A stretch of 64,000 bases of DNA, taken from the NCBI GenBank assembly GCA_944385415.1, contig CALWXC010000039.1, positions 108,410-172,409 of the forward strand. The letters are read 5' to 3'. The translations under genes and the position numbers were made by a program. Source of the DNA: an uncultured Oscillospiraceae bacterium (GTDB taxonomy: Bacteria > Bacillota > Clostridia > Oscillospirales > Oscillospiraceae). The notes beneath the pieces were generated by a model that did no database searches, was not told the DNA's origin, and saw only the letters and a program-made list of their open reading frames with translations. Positions 1-8,604 of this stretch are shown one piece after another (positions within the stretch are counted from its first letter, which is position 1; every line of letters starts with the position of its first letter).

Positions 1-1329
1 GCGGCTGCGCCGGTAGTGCTGACTGGCCAGAACACCCGGCAAACCGAACAACCGGTAGGTCAGACCGGAAGAACGGCGCACCTTCTTATCCGGGCGAATA
101 TCCCGGCTCTGCCGAATGGCTTCGATGGCGGTGACCTTTGTGGCGCGGCCCGACGGAATCCAGGCGGAGATCAGTACCGTTACCAGCGCCACCACAATCG
201 CAACCAGGATGGACGGTGCTGAGATGCAAAGGGTCATCGGTACACCCTCCCCCGTCAGCAGCGATGCAAACAGATCACCTACAAACAACAGCGTCACGCC
301 GATGCCCAAGATACCCGACAGGATGCCGATGGGAATGCCGATCACGCTGACCACCAGCGCTTCAAACAGGACCATACCCCGCAGCTGCTTTCTGGTTGCG
401 CCGACGGAGGACAACAGTCCAAACTGCTTGGTCCGTTCGGAGACGGAAATGGAAAAGGCATTGTAGATCAGGGAAACTGAGCCGAACATAATCAGGCCGA
501 TGACAATGGCGGACAACCCACGCAGCGCGCTTTCAAAGCCGGAAACGTCGGTGGCGCCGGAATAAAGCAAAACTCTGTCATTGGTTTTACCATTCAGGGC
601 GTGATCTTCCAGGAAAGAGTAGATATCCCCCGGACGGTTCATCGTGAAAAAAACGTCATAGCGGGAGTCTGCGTCGCCGTTCCCGTCGGGTCCGGTGATG
701 GCCACATAGCCCGGTGCTTCATAGGATTCAACACGGTCGGACAACCGCCGGTAAATACCCGCCACGGTAAAGGTCCGGGTTTCCCGGACTTCCAGCGTCT
801 CCTCCTCCTGGTAGGGGTTGCTCTGGGTCAGATAATAGCCGTCCACCATCCGCTGTCCCAGGGCCAACGTGATGGTATCCCCGATTTTGAACGTATTATC
901 GTTGCTGTTGAGCAGATGTTCCGGCAGCAGAATCTCGTCGCCGGAGGTGGGATAGTGCCCGCCCACCAGCCGAACCGACAGCATTTCGGTGGTTTCTTCG
1001 TCGCTGGACAGCACATAGACATAGGGACACGTCTGCATCGTATTGCCATCAACCAGAGCGTAGCCCAGATGCCGCATGGCGCTGGCTTCGGCCACCTCCG
1101 AAGCCCCTGTGATCTCCTGCGTGGTTTCAATGTCCGCGTCGGGCACATAGCCGTGCCAGGCCCCCTCGGATGCTATGGCGGCTTGCAGCACATAGTTGGA
1201 CATGCTGGCCGTAAAGGTGGTCACCGCTGAAATCATGGCCGCTGACAGGATGACGCCAACAATGGTGACGATGGTCCGCACCTTGTTTTTCTTCAGGGAT
1301 TGCAGAGTGACCTTTTGAAAAATGTTCAT
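1..1329 (-). CDS. ABC transporter permease, FtsX-like (3' end outside window)
   Basis: Membrane subunit of an ABC exporter or lipoprotein/peptide-handling complex, working with the ATPase encoded just upstream. The N-terminus (MNIFQKVTLQSLKKNKVRTI) has the basic stretch and first membrane helix (about residues 19-40) typical of the MacB/FtsX class. A large extracytoplasmic region of about 220 residues follows, then the FtsX core of three helices around residues 280-400 (segments such as GLIMFGSVSLIYNAFSI and the SVGATRKQL loop). The reading frame is open to the left edge, so this is probably the first half of an eight-helix protein. The start overlaps the ATPase stop in an ATGA, indicating translational coupling. 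Substrate unknown; linkage to a two-component system suggests envelope stress or antimicrobial peptide defence (inference). Confidence 0.85.
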   Translation of the reverse strand, partial: MNIFQKVTLQSLKKNKVRTIVTIVGVILSAAMISAVTTFTASMSNYVLQAAIASEGAWHGYVPDADIETTQEITGASEVAEASAMRHLGYALVDGNTMQTCPYVYVLSSDEETTEMLSVRLVGGHYPTSGDEILLPEHLLNSNDNTFKIGDTITLALGQRMVDGYYLTQSNPYQEEETLEVRETRTFTVAGIYRRLSDRVESYEAPGYVAITGPDGNGDADSRYDVFFTMNRPGDIYSFLEDHALNGKTNDRVLLYSGATDVSGFESALRGLSAIVIGLIMFGSVSLIYNAFSISVSERTKQFGLLSSVGATRKQLRGMVLFEALVVSVIGIPIGILSGILGIGVTLLFVGDLFASLLTGEGVPMTLCISAPSILVAIVVALVTVLISAWIPSGRATKVTAIEAIRQSRDIRPDKKVRRSSGLTYRLFGLPGVLASQHYRRSR

Positions 1330-2009
1330 CTGCGGATCACCTCATCCCGGGTGATGGTGCCGTCCTCAATGGTCAGCACCCGGTCGGCCTGAAGGGCGAT
1401 GGATTCATCGTGGGTAATGACGATCAGCGTCTGGCCGTATTTCCGATGGGACAGTTTCAGCAGTTCCACAATCTCCTGGGAATTTTTACTGTCCAGGTTG
1501 CCCGTGGGTTCGTCGGCCAGAACCAGAGCTGGGGCATTCATCAGGGCACGGCCAATGGAGACCCGTTGCTGCTGGCCGCCGGACAGCTGATTGGGCAGAT
1601 GCCGTTCCCGGCCCCGGAGACCCAGAGTTTCCATCAGTTCCCGCAGCCGCTCCTGATTAACCGTGCGGCCGTCCATCAGCACCGGCAGGGTGATATTTTC
1701 CACCACATTGAGCACCGGTATCAGATTGTAGAACTGATAGATCAGTCCCACCTGACGGCGGCGGAAAATGGCCAACTGGTCCTCATTCTGGGCGTAGACA
1801 TCCTGGCCGTCCAAATACACATGGCCGCCGGTGGGGCGGTCCACACCGCCCAAAATATGCAGCAGCGTCGATTTACCGGAGCCGGACGGGCCGATAATTG
1901 CCAGAAATTCTCCTTTTTCCACGGTAAACGACACGTGATCCAGTGCCTTCACCGCATTCTCTCCCCTGCCGTATGTCTTGCAGAGGTCTTCTACTCGTAA
2001 CAGTTCCAT
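1326..2009 (-). CDS. ABC transporter ATP-binding protein (LolD/MacB type)
   Basis: Energises the FtsX-like permease that follows it. 227 residues, typical for the family. Walker A is IGPSGSGKST, the Q-loop lies in LIYQFYNLIPVLNVVENI, the signature is LSGGQQQRVSIGRAL, and Walker B is ALVLADEPTGNLDS, followed by the H-loop in VITHD. The start at 2009 (MELLRVEDL) is chosen because an AGGAGAG Shine-Dalgarno lies just upstream and homologues begin there; the frame is open 30 codons further but has no signal. The stop overlaps the permease start by four bases. The gene follows a response regulator and histidine kinase on the same strand, so the kinase probably controls it. Confidence 0.93.
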   Translation of the reverse strand: MELLRVEDLCKTYGRGENAVKALDHVSFTVEKGEFLAIIGPSGSGKSTLLHILGGVDRPTGGHVYLDGQDVYAQNEDQLAIFRRRQVGLIYQFYNLIPVLNVVENITLPVLMDGRTVNQERLRELMETLGLRGRERHLPNQLSGGQQQRVSIGRALMNAPALVLADEPTGNLDSKNSQEIVELLKLSHRKYGQTLIVITHDESIALQADRVLTIEDGTITRDEVIRR

Positions 2010-2114
2010 AGGACGCTCTCCTTTCTGTGTACCCATAGGATACCCCATACAGGTGACAGGCCGGTGACGGCTGTGTGACAAATCTGTCACTATCTGCAAA
2101 AATTCAGGGACCGT

Positions 2115-3116
2115 TCAAACGGTCCCCGGATAGAATCGTATAGTAAAGAGCGCGCCGCCCTCGGGCCGGTTTTCCGCTTTGATGGTGCCGTCCTGGTTGG
2201 TAATAATGCGGCGAGCCAGGGCCAGACCGATGCCGAAGCTTTTGTCGTCGGCGTCCTTTCCTTTATAGAACCGTTCAAAAATATGGGGCAGGTCCATCGG
2301 GTCGATGCCGCAGCCAGTGTCGGCAATGCGGATTTCCTGATACAGGGCCGTTTCCGTGGCTGTGACGGAAATCATGCCGCCGGACGGCGTATGTTCCATG
2401 CAGTTTTTCAGCACGTTGGCCAGCGCCTCCTGGGTCCAGGCAATATCTCCTGTAAAGGTACCGTCGGCCTCCACGGTCAGTGTCTGGTCCCGCAATTCCA
2501 TGGGCACCAGCAGCGGTTCCGCGGCCTGGTGCAGCAGGTCCGCCATGGGCAGCGTCTCCCGGCGAAACTGGACGGTGCCCGCGTCCAGCTTGGACAGTTT
2601 CAGCAGCGCCGTAATCAGCCAATCGATACGGGACAGCAGACCGCAAAGTTCCCGGGCCAGCTTCAAGCGCCGTTCCGCAGAACAGTCCGGTTCCGAGAGA
2701 AAGGATACCAACAGATTGATGGTGGTCAGGGGCGTTCGCAGCTGGTGGGAGACGTCGGCAATGGAATCGGCCAAATAGATTTTATCCTGCTGGAGATTCT
2801 GCTGCTGTTCCCGCAGACGAATGATCATCTTGCGGATTTCGCTTTGCAGAATGGCCAGCTCGCCCTCTTCGTACCGGTCCAGATCGACGCCATCCTGCCC
2901 GTGGAGCACCCGGTCCAGATCTGCCGACAGGGCCGCAATCCGACGGTAGCGGCTGCGGGTGCTCAGCAGATGCAGCACGGTAAACAGTATGCACAGCACG
3001 ATTGTAAACCAACCAAACGCCGGATTCCACACAAATGCTGCCACAGTGGCCAGAACCGCCAGGACCAAATGGAATGCCAGGAACCGGCAGATTTCCAGAT
3101 TACGCAGCAGATTCAT
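2115..3116 (-). CDS. sensor histidine kinase, short intramembrane-type
   Basis: Membrane kinase that phosphorylates the response regulator encoded just upstream. 333 residues. Two membrane helices (about residues 13-52) are joined by a very short loop, so no extracellular sensor domain is visible. This resembles the intramembrane-sensing kinases (BceS-like) that sit beside ABC transporters. A linker with a coiled-coil leads to the dimerisation box DVSHQLRTPLTT (phospho-His in this motif), and then a HATPase_c domain with N-box (ANVLKNCMEHTP), G1 (DTGCGIDP) and G2 (SFGIGLALARRI). The start overlaps the regulator stop by four bases. Signal unknown. Confidence 0.9.
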   Translation of the reverse strand: MNLLRNLEICRFLAFHLVLAVLATVAAFVWNPAFGWFTIVLCILFTVLHLLSTRSRYRRIAALSADLDRVLHGQDGVDLDRYEEGELAILQSEIRKMIIRLREQQQNLQQDKIYLADSIADVSHQLRTPLTTINLLVSFLSEPDCSAERRLKLARELCGLLSRIDWLITALLKLSKLDAGTVQFRRETLPMADLLHQAAEPLLVPMELRDQTLTVEADGTFTGDIAWTQEALANVLKNCMEHTPSGGMISVTATETALYQEIRIADTGCGIDPMDLPHIFERFYKGKDADDKSFGIGLALARRIITNQDGTIKAENRPEGGALFTIRFYPGTV

Positions 3117-3787
3117 GACAGTTCCACCTTATATCCCAAACCCCGCACGGTTTTGATATACTTCGGGTCCTGGGGATCATCCTCCAGCTTCTCCCGCAGA
3201 CGCTTGATATAAACTGTCAGGGTATTGTCATTGACAAATTCTCCGGCAATGGCAAAAATGGCGTCCAGTAGTTGATTGCGGGACAATACCCGGCCCCGAT
3301 TATTGAGAAACACCAGCAGCAACCGGTATTCCAGCGCCGACAGATTCAGTTCCCGGCCGTTTTTTATCGCTACCCCTTTCACCGTATCCACTTCCACGTC
3401 GCCCAGGCGAATAACCGCTCCGGCGCTGCCGGTGAGCCGCAGAACATTCTTGATGCGGGACAGCAGTTCCCGGGGGCGGAACGGCTTGGCAATATAGTCA
3501 TCGGCGCCCACATCAAACCCCGCCACTGTGCTGTATTCATCGCCGGAAGCCGTGAGAAAGATCACGGGAATATGGTGGTCAGCTTTGATAGCCCGGCAGA
3601 CAGTAAAACCGTTGCCGTCGGCCAAAGACACGTCCAGCAGGACCAGATCAAAGCGCTCCTGTGCTGCCAGTTCCAACGCAGCCTGTTGGCCCGGCGCGCT
3701 CCGCACCCGATACCCTTCCCCTGCCAGGTATTCCGTCAGATTTTCCACAATGCTGGCGTCGTCCTCCACCAGCAGAATCTTTGTCAT
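3113..3787 (-). CDS. OmpR/PhoB-family response regulator
   Basis: DNA-binding partner of the adjacent kinase. 224 residues when started at MTKILLVEDD (3787). The longer open frame upstream has no start signal, and the annotated start has a GGGAGTGG-like site. The receiver domain (1-120) shows the acidic pocket (VEDD), the phospho-acceptor Asp in LVLLDVSLAD, and the conserved Lys in YIAKPF. A winged-helix domain follows (about 127-222, ending in YIKTVRGLGYKVE). It probably regulates the ABC genes downstream and its own operon (inference). Confidence 0.92.
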   Translation of the reverse strand: MTKILLVEDDASIVENLTEYLAGEGYRVRSAPGQQAALELAAQERFDLVLLDVSLADGNGFTVCRAIKADHHIPVIFLTASGDEYSTVAGFDVGADDYIAKPFRPRELLSRIKNVLRLTGSAGAVIRLGDVEVDTVKGVAIKNGRELNLSALEYRLLLVFLNNRGRVLSRNQLLDAIFAIAGEFVNDNTLTVYIKRLREKLEDDPQDPKYIKTVRGLGYKVELS

Positions 3788-3816
3788 GGCGGTTCCACTC
3801 CCTTCTGTCTCCCCGA

Positions 3817-4398
3817 TTATACCTGTTGACTGTCGGAACTGCAAGGGGTGTCTATTTCCATTGGAAACCATTCCGCCAACACCGTTCCCAAGAATATCTC
3901 GTGTTGGGTTGCCTTTTCCCACTGTTCCGTGTCATCCAGGAGCGCAGACAGCGGGACATCAAATCGTTTCTCCACCTGCTGTCGGGTGATGCAATAGGTT
4001 CCGTCCTGAAATTCATATTGGATGCATTGCAGATTGTCGATGGCCGCCATGGCGGCCAAGGTGTTATATGCCAGATTTTCCCGGACCTGCTCTGTTGTTT
4101 CCGCGGCTGTGTCGTAATGGACCGTCAGTGTGCAGGTCTCCGGCTCGATTGCAAACGTCATGGGATACTGATGCAGCGGCAGGTGGTAAAACAGATTGCC
4201 GGTGTTGCTGGCGTCCCCCAGGTAGGGAGAACGATACGGTAAAATCTCCTGAATATTGTGAAAATATGCACTTGTCTGGGCATGTTCATAGATGCTTCTC
4301 CGCAGCTGCAGTTCCGCAACTACACCATAATTCAGAAACCAATAAACCAAAAAGGTCACCAGCATTAAAAGGAAAATCCGAACATTTTTTTGCTTCAT
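3817..4398 (-). CDS. DUF4825-like membrane-anchored protein
   Basis: 193 residues with one N-terminal membrane helix (about 7-26, LLMLVTFLVYWFLNYGVV) and an extracytoplasmic remainder. The segment SPYLGDASNTGNLFYHLPL matches the YxGDxSxxxxLxxxLPL pattern that marks the DUF4825 family, whose function is not known. It lies three bases after the permease-prefix gene and 29 bases before the response regulator, on the same strand, so it probably belongs to one envelope-stress operon starting at padR. The C-terminus is short and rich in Ser/Gln. No catalytic motif is visible. Confidence 0.65.
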   Translation of the reverse strand: MKQKNVRIFLLMLVTFLVYWFLNYGVVAELQLRRSIYEHAQTSAYFHNIQEILPYRSPYLGDASNTGNLFYHLPLHQYPMTFAIEPETCTLTVHYDTAAETTEQVRENLAYNTLAAMAAIDNLQCIQYEFQDGTYCITRQQVEKRFDVPLSALLDDTEQWEKATQHEIFLGTVLAEWFPMEIDTPCSSDSQQV

Positions 4399-4401
4399 CT
4401 C

Positions 4402-5058
4402 TCAGCCCTCCACCCGGTATTGGGGCAGAAGCGCCGCAAACCGGCTCACGGTCAGCGGAATCAAAACGGTCAGCAGCGGCACATAGAACCGGCTGGCCAT
4501 CACGGCCCACTGATATGGCCCCTCGATGGTCACCGGCGTACCATACCAGAGGTTGCTGCCGAAGGTCATCGCCGCCACAGACAGTGCTGCCACGGCGTAA
4601 AAAACGCCCCAGATTCGCCATGCCATTGACTTGCGCCGCCGGGCTCCCGCCAGAGAGCGGGTTCCCTGCATCACTGGATGGAGCAGCCAGAACAGAAGAT
4701 ATCCAACACCGGAAAGGACCGACAGCCCAAGGCCCACTGTGCCGAGCCATCCATATCCGGTAAACAGCAGCGGCAACGTGCCAATCCAGAAAAGGATACA
4801 GTGGAGCCACACCGTCTGGGCACAGGCCATACGATACCGTTCCACATTGGTCGTCTGCTGATCGTCAATGAGACCGTCCACCGACGGGATATCCCGTTTG
4901 GCCGCCTCGGTAGCTGCCCGCTCGTCCATGCCCTGGGCCAGCAGATCCTCCCGCTTGGCCTGTAGGTTGGAGAGGATTTCCTCCCGTAATTCCTGCGTCT
5001 CCGGCGTATCCGGTTGATGGCGGAACAGCTTTTCCACATGTCGTTCCAGCTCGTTCAT
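4402..5058 (-). CDS. permease-prefix domain membrane protein
   Basis: 218 residues. The first 70 (MNELERHVEKLFRHQPDTPE and after) form the helical permease-prefix domain found in front of FtsX permeases and in PadR-linked membrane proteins. Four predicted membrane helices follow (about residues 82-104, 107-128, 150-170, 185-207). The start at 5058 has a GGAGG six bases upstream. It overlaps the padR stop by four bases. In related clusters the product acts with PadR as a membrane stress module, but no biochemical role is established. No enzyme motif is visible. Confidence 0.75.
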   Translation of the reverse strand: MNELERHVEKLFRHQPDTPETQELREEILSNLQAKREDLLAQGMDERAATEAAKRDIPSVDGLIDDQQTTNVERYRMACAQTVWLHCILFWIGTLPLLFTGYGWLGTVGLGLSVLSGVGYLLFWLLHPVMQGTRSLAGARRRKSMAWRIWGVFYAVAALSVAAMTFGSNLWYGTPVTIEGPYQWAVMASRFYVPLLTVLIPLTVSRFAALLPQYRVEG

Positions 5059-5399
5059 CTGTCGTTCCCTCCTAATAGTTTTGTGATAATCTCCTTGGCC
5101 CATTGCCACTGGGCCAGAGCCTCATCGTACTGCGCCCGTCCCTGGGGCGTGATGCGGTAATATTTACGCCGCCCGCCCTGGGACTCGTCGCCCCAGTAGC
5201 TTTCAATACTGCCCTGTTTCTCCAATCGCTTGAGACTGGTGTACAGAGACGGTTCTTTTAACTCATACTGTCCGTCACTGAGTGTCAGCACCTGTTTCAT
5301 CAGGCCATAGCCATAGTGGTCGCCGTCCCGCAGAATGCGCAGCAGGATGGCATCGATATGGCCGCGAATCAGATCGCTGTGGATGGTTTGCTCTTCCAT
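5055..5399 (-). CDS. PadR-family transcriptional regulator
   Basis: 114-residue winged-helix repressor of the short PadR-s2 class. The N-terminal part shows GHIDAILLRILRDGDHYGYG, then SLYTSLKRLEKQGSIE and the wing GGRRKYYRITPQGRAQYDE, which are the family hallmarks. The ATG at 5399 is preferred over the in-frame GTG three codons earlier, because that GTG is part of the GAGGTG ribosome-binding site. It heads the operon that includes the permease-prefix and DUF4825-like genes. It probably represses its own promoter through the palindrome between the -35 and -10 boxes. Confidence 0.92.
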   Translation of the reverse strand: MEEQTIHSDLIRGHIDAILLRILRDGDHYGYGLMKQVLTLSDGQYELKEPSLYTSLKRLEKQGSIESYWGDESQGGRRKYYRITPQGRAQYDEALAQWQWAKEIITKLLGGNDR

Positions 5400-5418
5400 G
5401 GGCTTCACCTCTGGTCAC

Positions 5419-5447
5419 AGTATACGCCATAGTACTATGTGTATCAA
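5419..5447 (-). promoter_or_regulatory. padR promoter with internal palindrome
   Basis: On the minus strand TTGATA (5442-5447) and TATACT (5419-5424) are separated by 17 bases, a near-consensus housekeeping promoter ending 20 bases before the padR start. A perfect 12-bp palindrome, CATAGTACTATG (5428-5439), fills the spacer, an ideal place for a repressor. Binding by PadR is inference. Confidence 0.65.
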
Positions 5448-5481
5448 TGTATTTTGTATCAGATAACAATTCACCCTAATA

Positions 5482-5532
5482 TAATCTACATCTGTATTTT
5501 ATCTTGACAAATGTAGATTACAGGAGTACAAT
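5482..5532 (+). promoter_or_regulatory. promoter and operator of the TetR-MMPL operon
   Basis: TTGACA (5504-5509) and TACAAT (5527-5532) with a 17-base spacer form a strong promoter. A 39-bp inverted repeat overlaps it: left arm TAATCTACATCTG (5482-5494) and right arm CAAATGTAGATTA (5508-5520) match at 12 of 13 positions. The right arm covers the -35 box and spacer, so a bound dimer would block RNA polymerase. This is the expected layout for autorepression by the TetR protein encoded 30 bases downstream. Confidence 0.75.
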
Positions 5533-5561
5533 AGGAGCACAAAGTCCAAGGAGGAATGGCT

Positions 5562-6140
5562 ATGATATCCCAGGAACATCTGGACCTGCGGCAGCGAAAG
5601 ACCCGAAGGCAGCTGACGGAAGCCCTGTCCCAGCTGTTGGAGGAACGGCCCTTTGCCGACATCTCTGTGGTGGATTTGTGCGAACGGGCTATGGTCCACC
5701 GGACCACTTTTTATTCCCACTTCAACGATAAACAGGAATTGCTGCTCTATTTATTGGAACAGCTGGAGCAGGAATGTGTAGAAACCTGCTTGCCCCAGGA
5801 GGGTGCTGCCAATCCCAGGCAGTACTGTCTGGAGGCCGCAGAACAGGCGCTGGCCTTTTTTTACCGCCGGAGGTCCCTATATCGGGCCTGTTTGGCTGCC
5901 GGAGTGCAGACAAAGGCGCATATTCTGGAGGACAGTGTGGCCGAGGAGCTTCGGGACCGGCTCAGCAAGCCCCCGTTTGACGGTCATCTGTACGGCAGAG
6001 ACCCGGAGATTGCCGCCCGTTTTTATGTGGGCGCCATGCTGTCGGTCATTCGCTGGTGGCTGACGGAATCCCATCCCCTGCCCCAAGAAGAACTGTTACG
6101 CAATGTGGCCCGGCTGCTGCCGGAGTTTTCCGGAGAGTGA
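5562..6140 (+). CDS. TetR/AcrR-family transcriptional regulator
   Basis: 192-residue repressor. The N-terminal helix-turn-helix reads TRRQLTEALSQLLEERPFAD, ISVVDLCERAMVHRTTFYSH and FNDKQELL, a classic TetR_N domain. The C-terminal ligand domain is helical and similar in style to TetR_C proteins that end in a weakly conserved LRNVARLLP-type helix. The ATG at 5562 sits seven bases after AGGAGG; the ATG six bases earlier is too close. It is followed after four bases by the MMPL exporter, which it very likely controls together with itself. Confidence 0.92.
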   Translation: MISQEHLDLRQRKTRRQLTEALSQLLEERPFADISVVDLCERAMVHRTTFYSHFNDKQELLLYLLEQLEQECVETCLPQEGAANPRQYCLEAAEQALAFFYRRRSLYRACLAAGVQTKAHILEDSVAEELRDRLSKPPFDGHLYGRDPEIAARFYVGAMLSVIRWWLTESHPLPQEELLRNVARLLPEFSGE

Positions 6141-6144
6141 AACC

Positions 6145-8604
6145 ATGCAGCGTGAAAAAAACTCCGAAACGTTTATGACCAAACTGGCCCGCTTTATCGT
6201 GGACAAACGAAAGGCATTCTACCTGATTTTTATTGCCGCCTTTCTGTTCAGTGCCGCATCGGTAAATAAAGTGCAGGTCAACAACGACATCACCAGCTAT
6301 TTGCCCAGTGAAACTGAGACGCGCCGGGGCCTGACCATTATGGACCAGGAATTTATCACCCTGGGCAGCGCCAATATCATGGTGTCCAACATCACCTATG
6401 AAACAGCGGAGGCCCTTTCTGAGGAGATTGCCGCCGTTCCCGGTGTATCCGGTGTGGAATTTGACGACACCAAGGAGCATTATCACGATGCCGCCGCCCT
6501 GTTCACGGTCTCTTTTGAGGGTGAGGAACAGGCACCGGAGACGGTAGAAGCGCTGGAGCGGGTGGAGCTGTTGCTGGACGGCTACGACTACTATCCCTCC
6601 ACCACGGTAGGCCGTGACGCTTCCGCCAGTCTTCAAAAGGAAATGACGGTGATTCTGGCCATTGCTGCCGTCGTCATTGTGGTAGTTCTGCTCTTTACCT
6701 CCAAAAGCTATCTGGAGGTACCGGTGTATCTCATCGTCTTTGCAACGGCTGCCGTACTGAACATGGGCACCAATTACTGGTTTGGTACCATTTCCTTTAT
6801 CACCAACGCCATTGCAATCGTGTTGCAGTTGGCCTTGGCTATTGACTACGCCATTATCTTCTGTCACCGGTACATGGAGGAACGGGACAACGGTCTGGAC
6901 GCACGGGAAGCGGATATTTCCGCCCTGTCCAAAGCCATCGTGGAGATTTCTTCCTCCAGTTTGACCACTATCTCCGGCCTGGTAGCCCTGATGCTGATGC
7001 AGCTGCGCATCGGTTTCGATATGGGCATCGTGTTGGCCAAGGGTATCGTCATCAGTATGCTCTGTGTCTTCCTGCTGATGCCGGGTCTGCTGATGCTGTT
7101 CCATAACGCCATTGAAAAAACGCGGCACAAGAATCTGGTTCCCCATATCTCCTGGCTGGGCAAAGGCGTGGTAAAGCTGCGCTTTATCCTGCCGCCCATC
7201 TTCCTGGGCGTTTTGGTGGTGGGCGCAGTTTTGTCGGGGCGCTGTGACTATGTATTCGACGCCAATGACACGGATTTTGACAACAAGCCCGCCTGGCGGA
7301 TTGCCGATGAAAAGGTCACAGAGACATTTGGGCAGAAAAATACCATCGCCATGTTGGTGCCCCGAGGCGATTACGACAAAGAGGGCGCCATTCTCCGGCA
7401 GGTGGAATCTTTGGAACCGGTGACCCAGGTCACGGGTCTTGCCAATATCGAAGTGGAGGACGGCCGCATGCTCACCGACACCATGAATCCCCGGCAGTTT
7501 GCCGAGCTGGCCGGTGTGGATGTGGAGTTGGCCCGGCTGCTCTATCAGGCCTACGGTCTCAGCGTGGAAGAATACGGCGCTATTTTCCAGGAACCGGACG
7601 AATACGCTGTTCCCCTGCTGGATATCTTTGAATTTCTGGTGGAGCAAATCGACAAGGGCGTTGTCACCCTGGACGAAGAGCAAGCCGAAAAAGTGGACGA
7701 TCTGCGGGAGCAGTTGGACATGGGCATTGAACAGCTGCGGGGTGAAATCTGGTCCCGTCTTGTCTTTGTGGCGGATACGCCCACCGAGGGAGCCGAAACC
7801 TATGACCTGTTGGACGAGATTCGCGCCATCGGTCAGACGTATTACGGCGACAACGTGATTCTGGTGGGCAATTCCACCAACGCCTTCGATCTCTCCAGCT
7901 CTTTCTCCCAGGACAACGCCAAAATCAGCATTTTGACGGCGCTGTTTGTCATGGTCATTCTGCTGTTTACCTTCAAATCGGCAGGATTGCCCCTGCTGTT
8001 GGTTTTGACCATTCAAGGCTCCATCTGGATCAACTTTTCGTTCCCGGTATTGCAGGGAACCAATCTGTTCTTCCTCAGTTATCTGGTGGTCAGCTCCATT
8101 CAGATGGGCGCCACCATCGACTATGCCATCGTCATCACCAATCGGTATCTGGAACTGAAAACCGTAATGGAACGAAAGCAGGCCATCATTGAAGCCCTGG
8201 ACCAGAGCTTCCCCACCATATTGACCTCGGGCAGCATCATGGCGGTGGCTGGTTTCCTCATCGGCGGTATCTCCACCGATGCCACCATCGGCTCTGTGGG
8301 CTTGACACTGGGCCGTGGTACCGTCGCCTCCATTATTCTGGTTATGACAGTGCTGCCCCAGCTGCTGCTGTTGGGTGACAGTCTCATTGAGCGAACGGCC
8401 ATTACCCTTAACCGCGACAGAAAGCAGCGGTTCAATCGTGGCACCATGCGTTTGGACGGCCATATTCGCGGCCATGTAGCCGGCTTCATTGACGGCGAAT
8501 TTAAAGGTGTGGTCCACGGCAGCATCGACGCACTGGTGGAGAGCAAGTATCAGGTCCCGCAGGAATTGGACGAGGCCGACGAGGAGGAGGCGGAAAGCAT
8601 ATGA
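6145..8604 (+). CDS. MMPL/RND-family transporter
   Basis: 819-residue membrane transporter of the RND superfamily, MMPL branch, which exports lipids or hydrophobic drugs using ion gradients. It has two similar halves. Each has one helix, an extracytoplasmic domain and a block of helices (about 170-330 and 600-760). The sterol-sensing-like segments include IDYAIIFCHRYMEER in half one and TIDYAIVITNRYLELK in half two, with the conserved Asp-Tyr pair expected for proton relay. The start at 6145 follows GGAGAG; the frame is open 14 codons further upstream but overlaps tetR. It overlaps the next gene by four bases. The helical insert around 490-560 is acidic. Confidence 0.92.
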   Translation: MQREKNSETFMTKLARFIVDKRKAFYLIFIAAFLFSAASVNKVQVNNDITSYLPSETETRRGLTIMDQEFITLGSANIMVSNITYETAEALSEEIAAVPGVSGVEFDDTKEHYHDAAALFTVSFEGEEQAPETVEALERVELLLDGYDYYPSTTVGRDASASLQKEMTVILAIAAVVIVVVLLFTSKSYLEVPVYLIVFATAAVLNMGTNYWFGTISFITNAIAIVLQLALAIDYAIIFCHRYMEERDNGLDAREADISALSKAIVEISSSSLTTISGLVALMLMQLRIGFDMGIVLAKGIVISMLCVFLLMPGLLMLFHNAIEKTRHKNLVPHISWLGKGVVKLRFILPPIFLGVLVVGAVLSGRCDYVFDANDTDFDNKPAWRIADEKVTETFGQKNTIAMLVPRGDYDKEGAILRQVESLEPVTQVTGLANIEVEDGRMLTDTMNPRQFAELAGVDVELARLLYQAYGLSVEEYGAIFQEPDEYAVPLLDIFEFLVEQIDKGVVTLDEEQAEKVDDLREQLDMGIEQLRGEIWSRLVFVADTPTEGAETYDLLDEIRAIGQTYYGDNVILVGNSTNAFDLSSSFSQDNAKISILTALFVMVILLFTFKSAGLPLLLVLTIQGSIWINFSFPVLQGTNLFFLSYLVVSSIQMGATIDYAIVITNRYLELKTVMERKQAIIEALDQSFPTILTSGSIMAVAGFLIGGISTDATIGSVGLTLGRGTVASIILVMTVLPQLLLLGDSLIERTAITLNRDRKQRFNRGTMRLDGHIRGHVAGFIDGEFKGVVHGSIDALVESKYQVPQELDEADEEEAESI

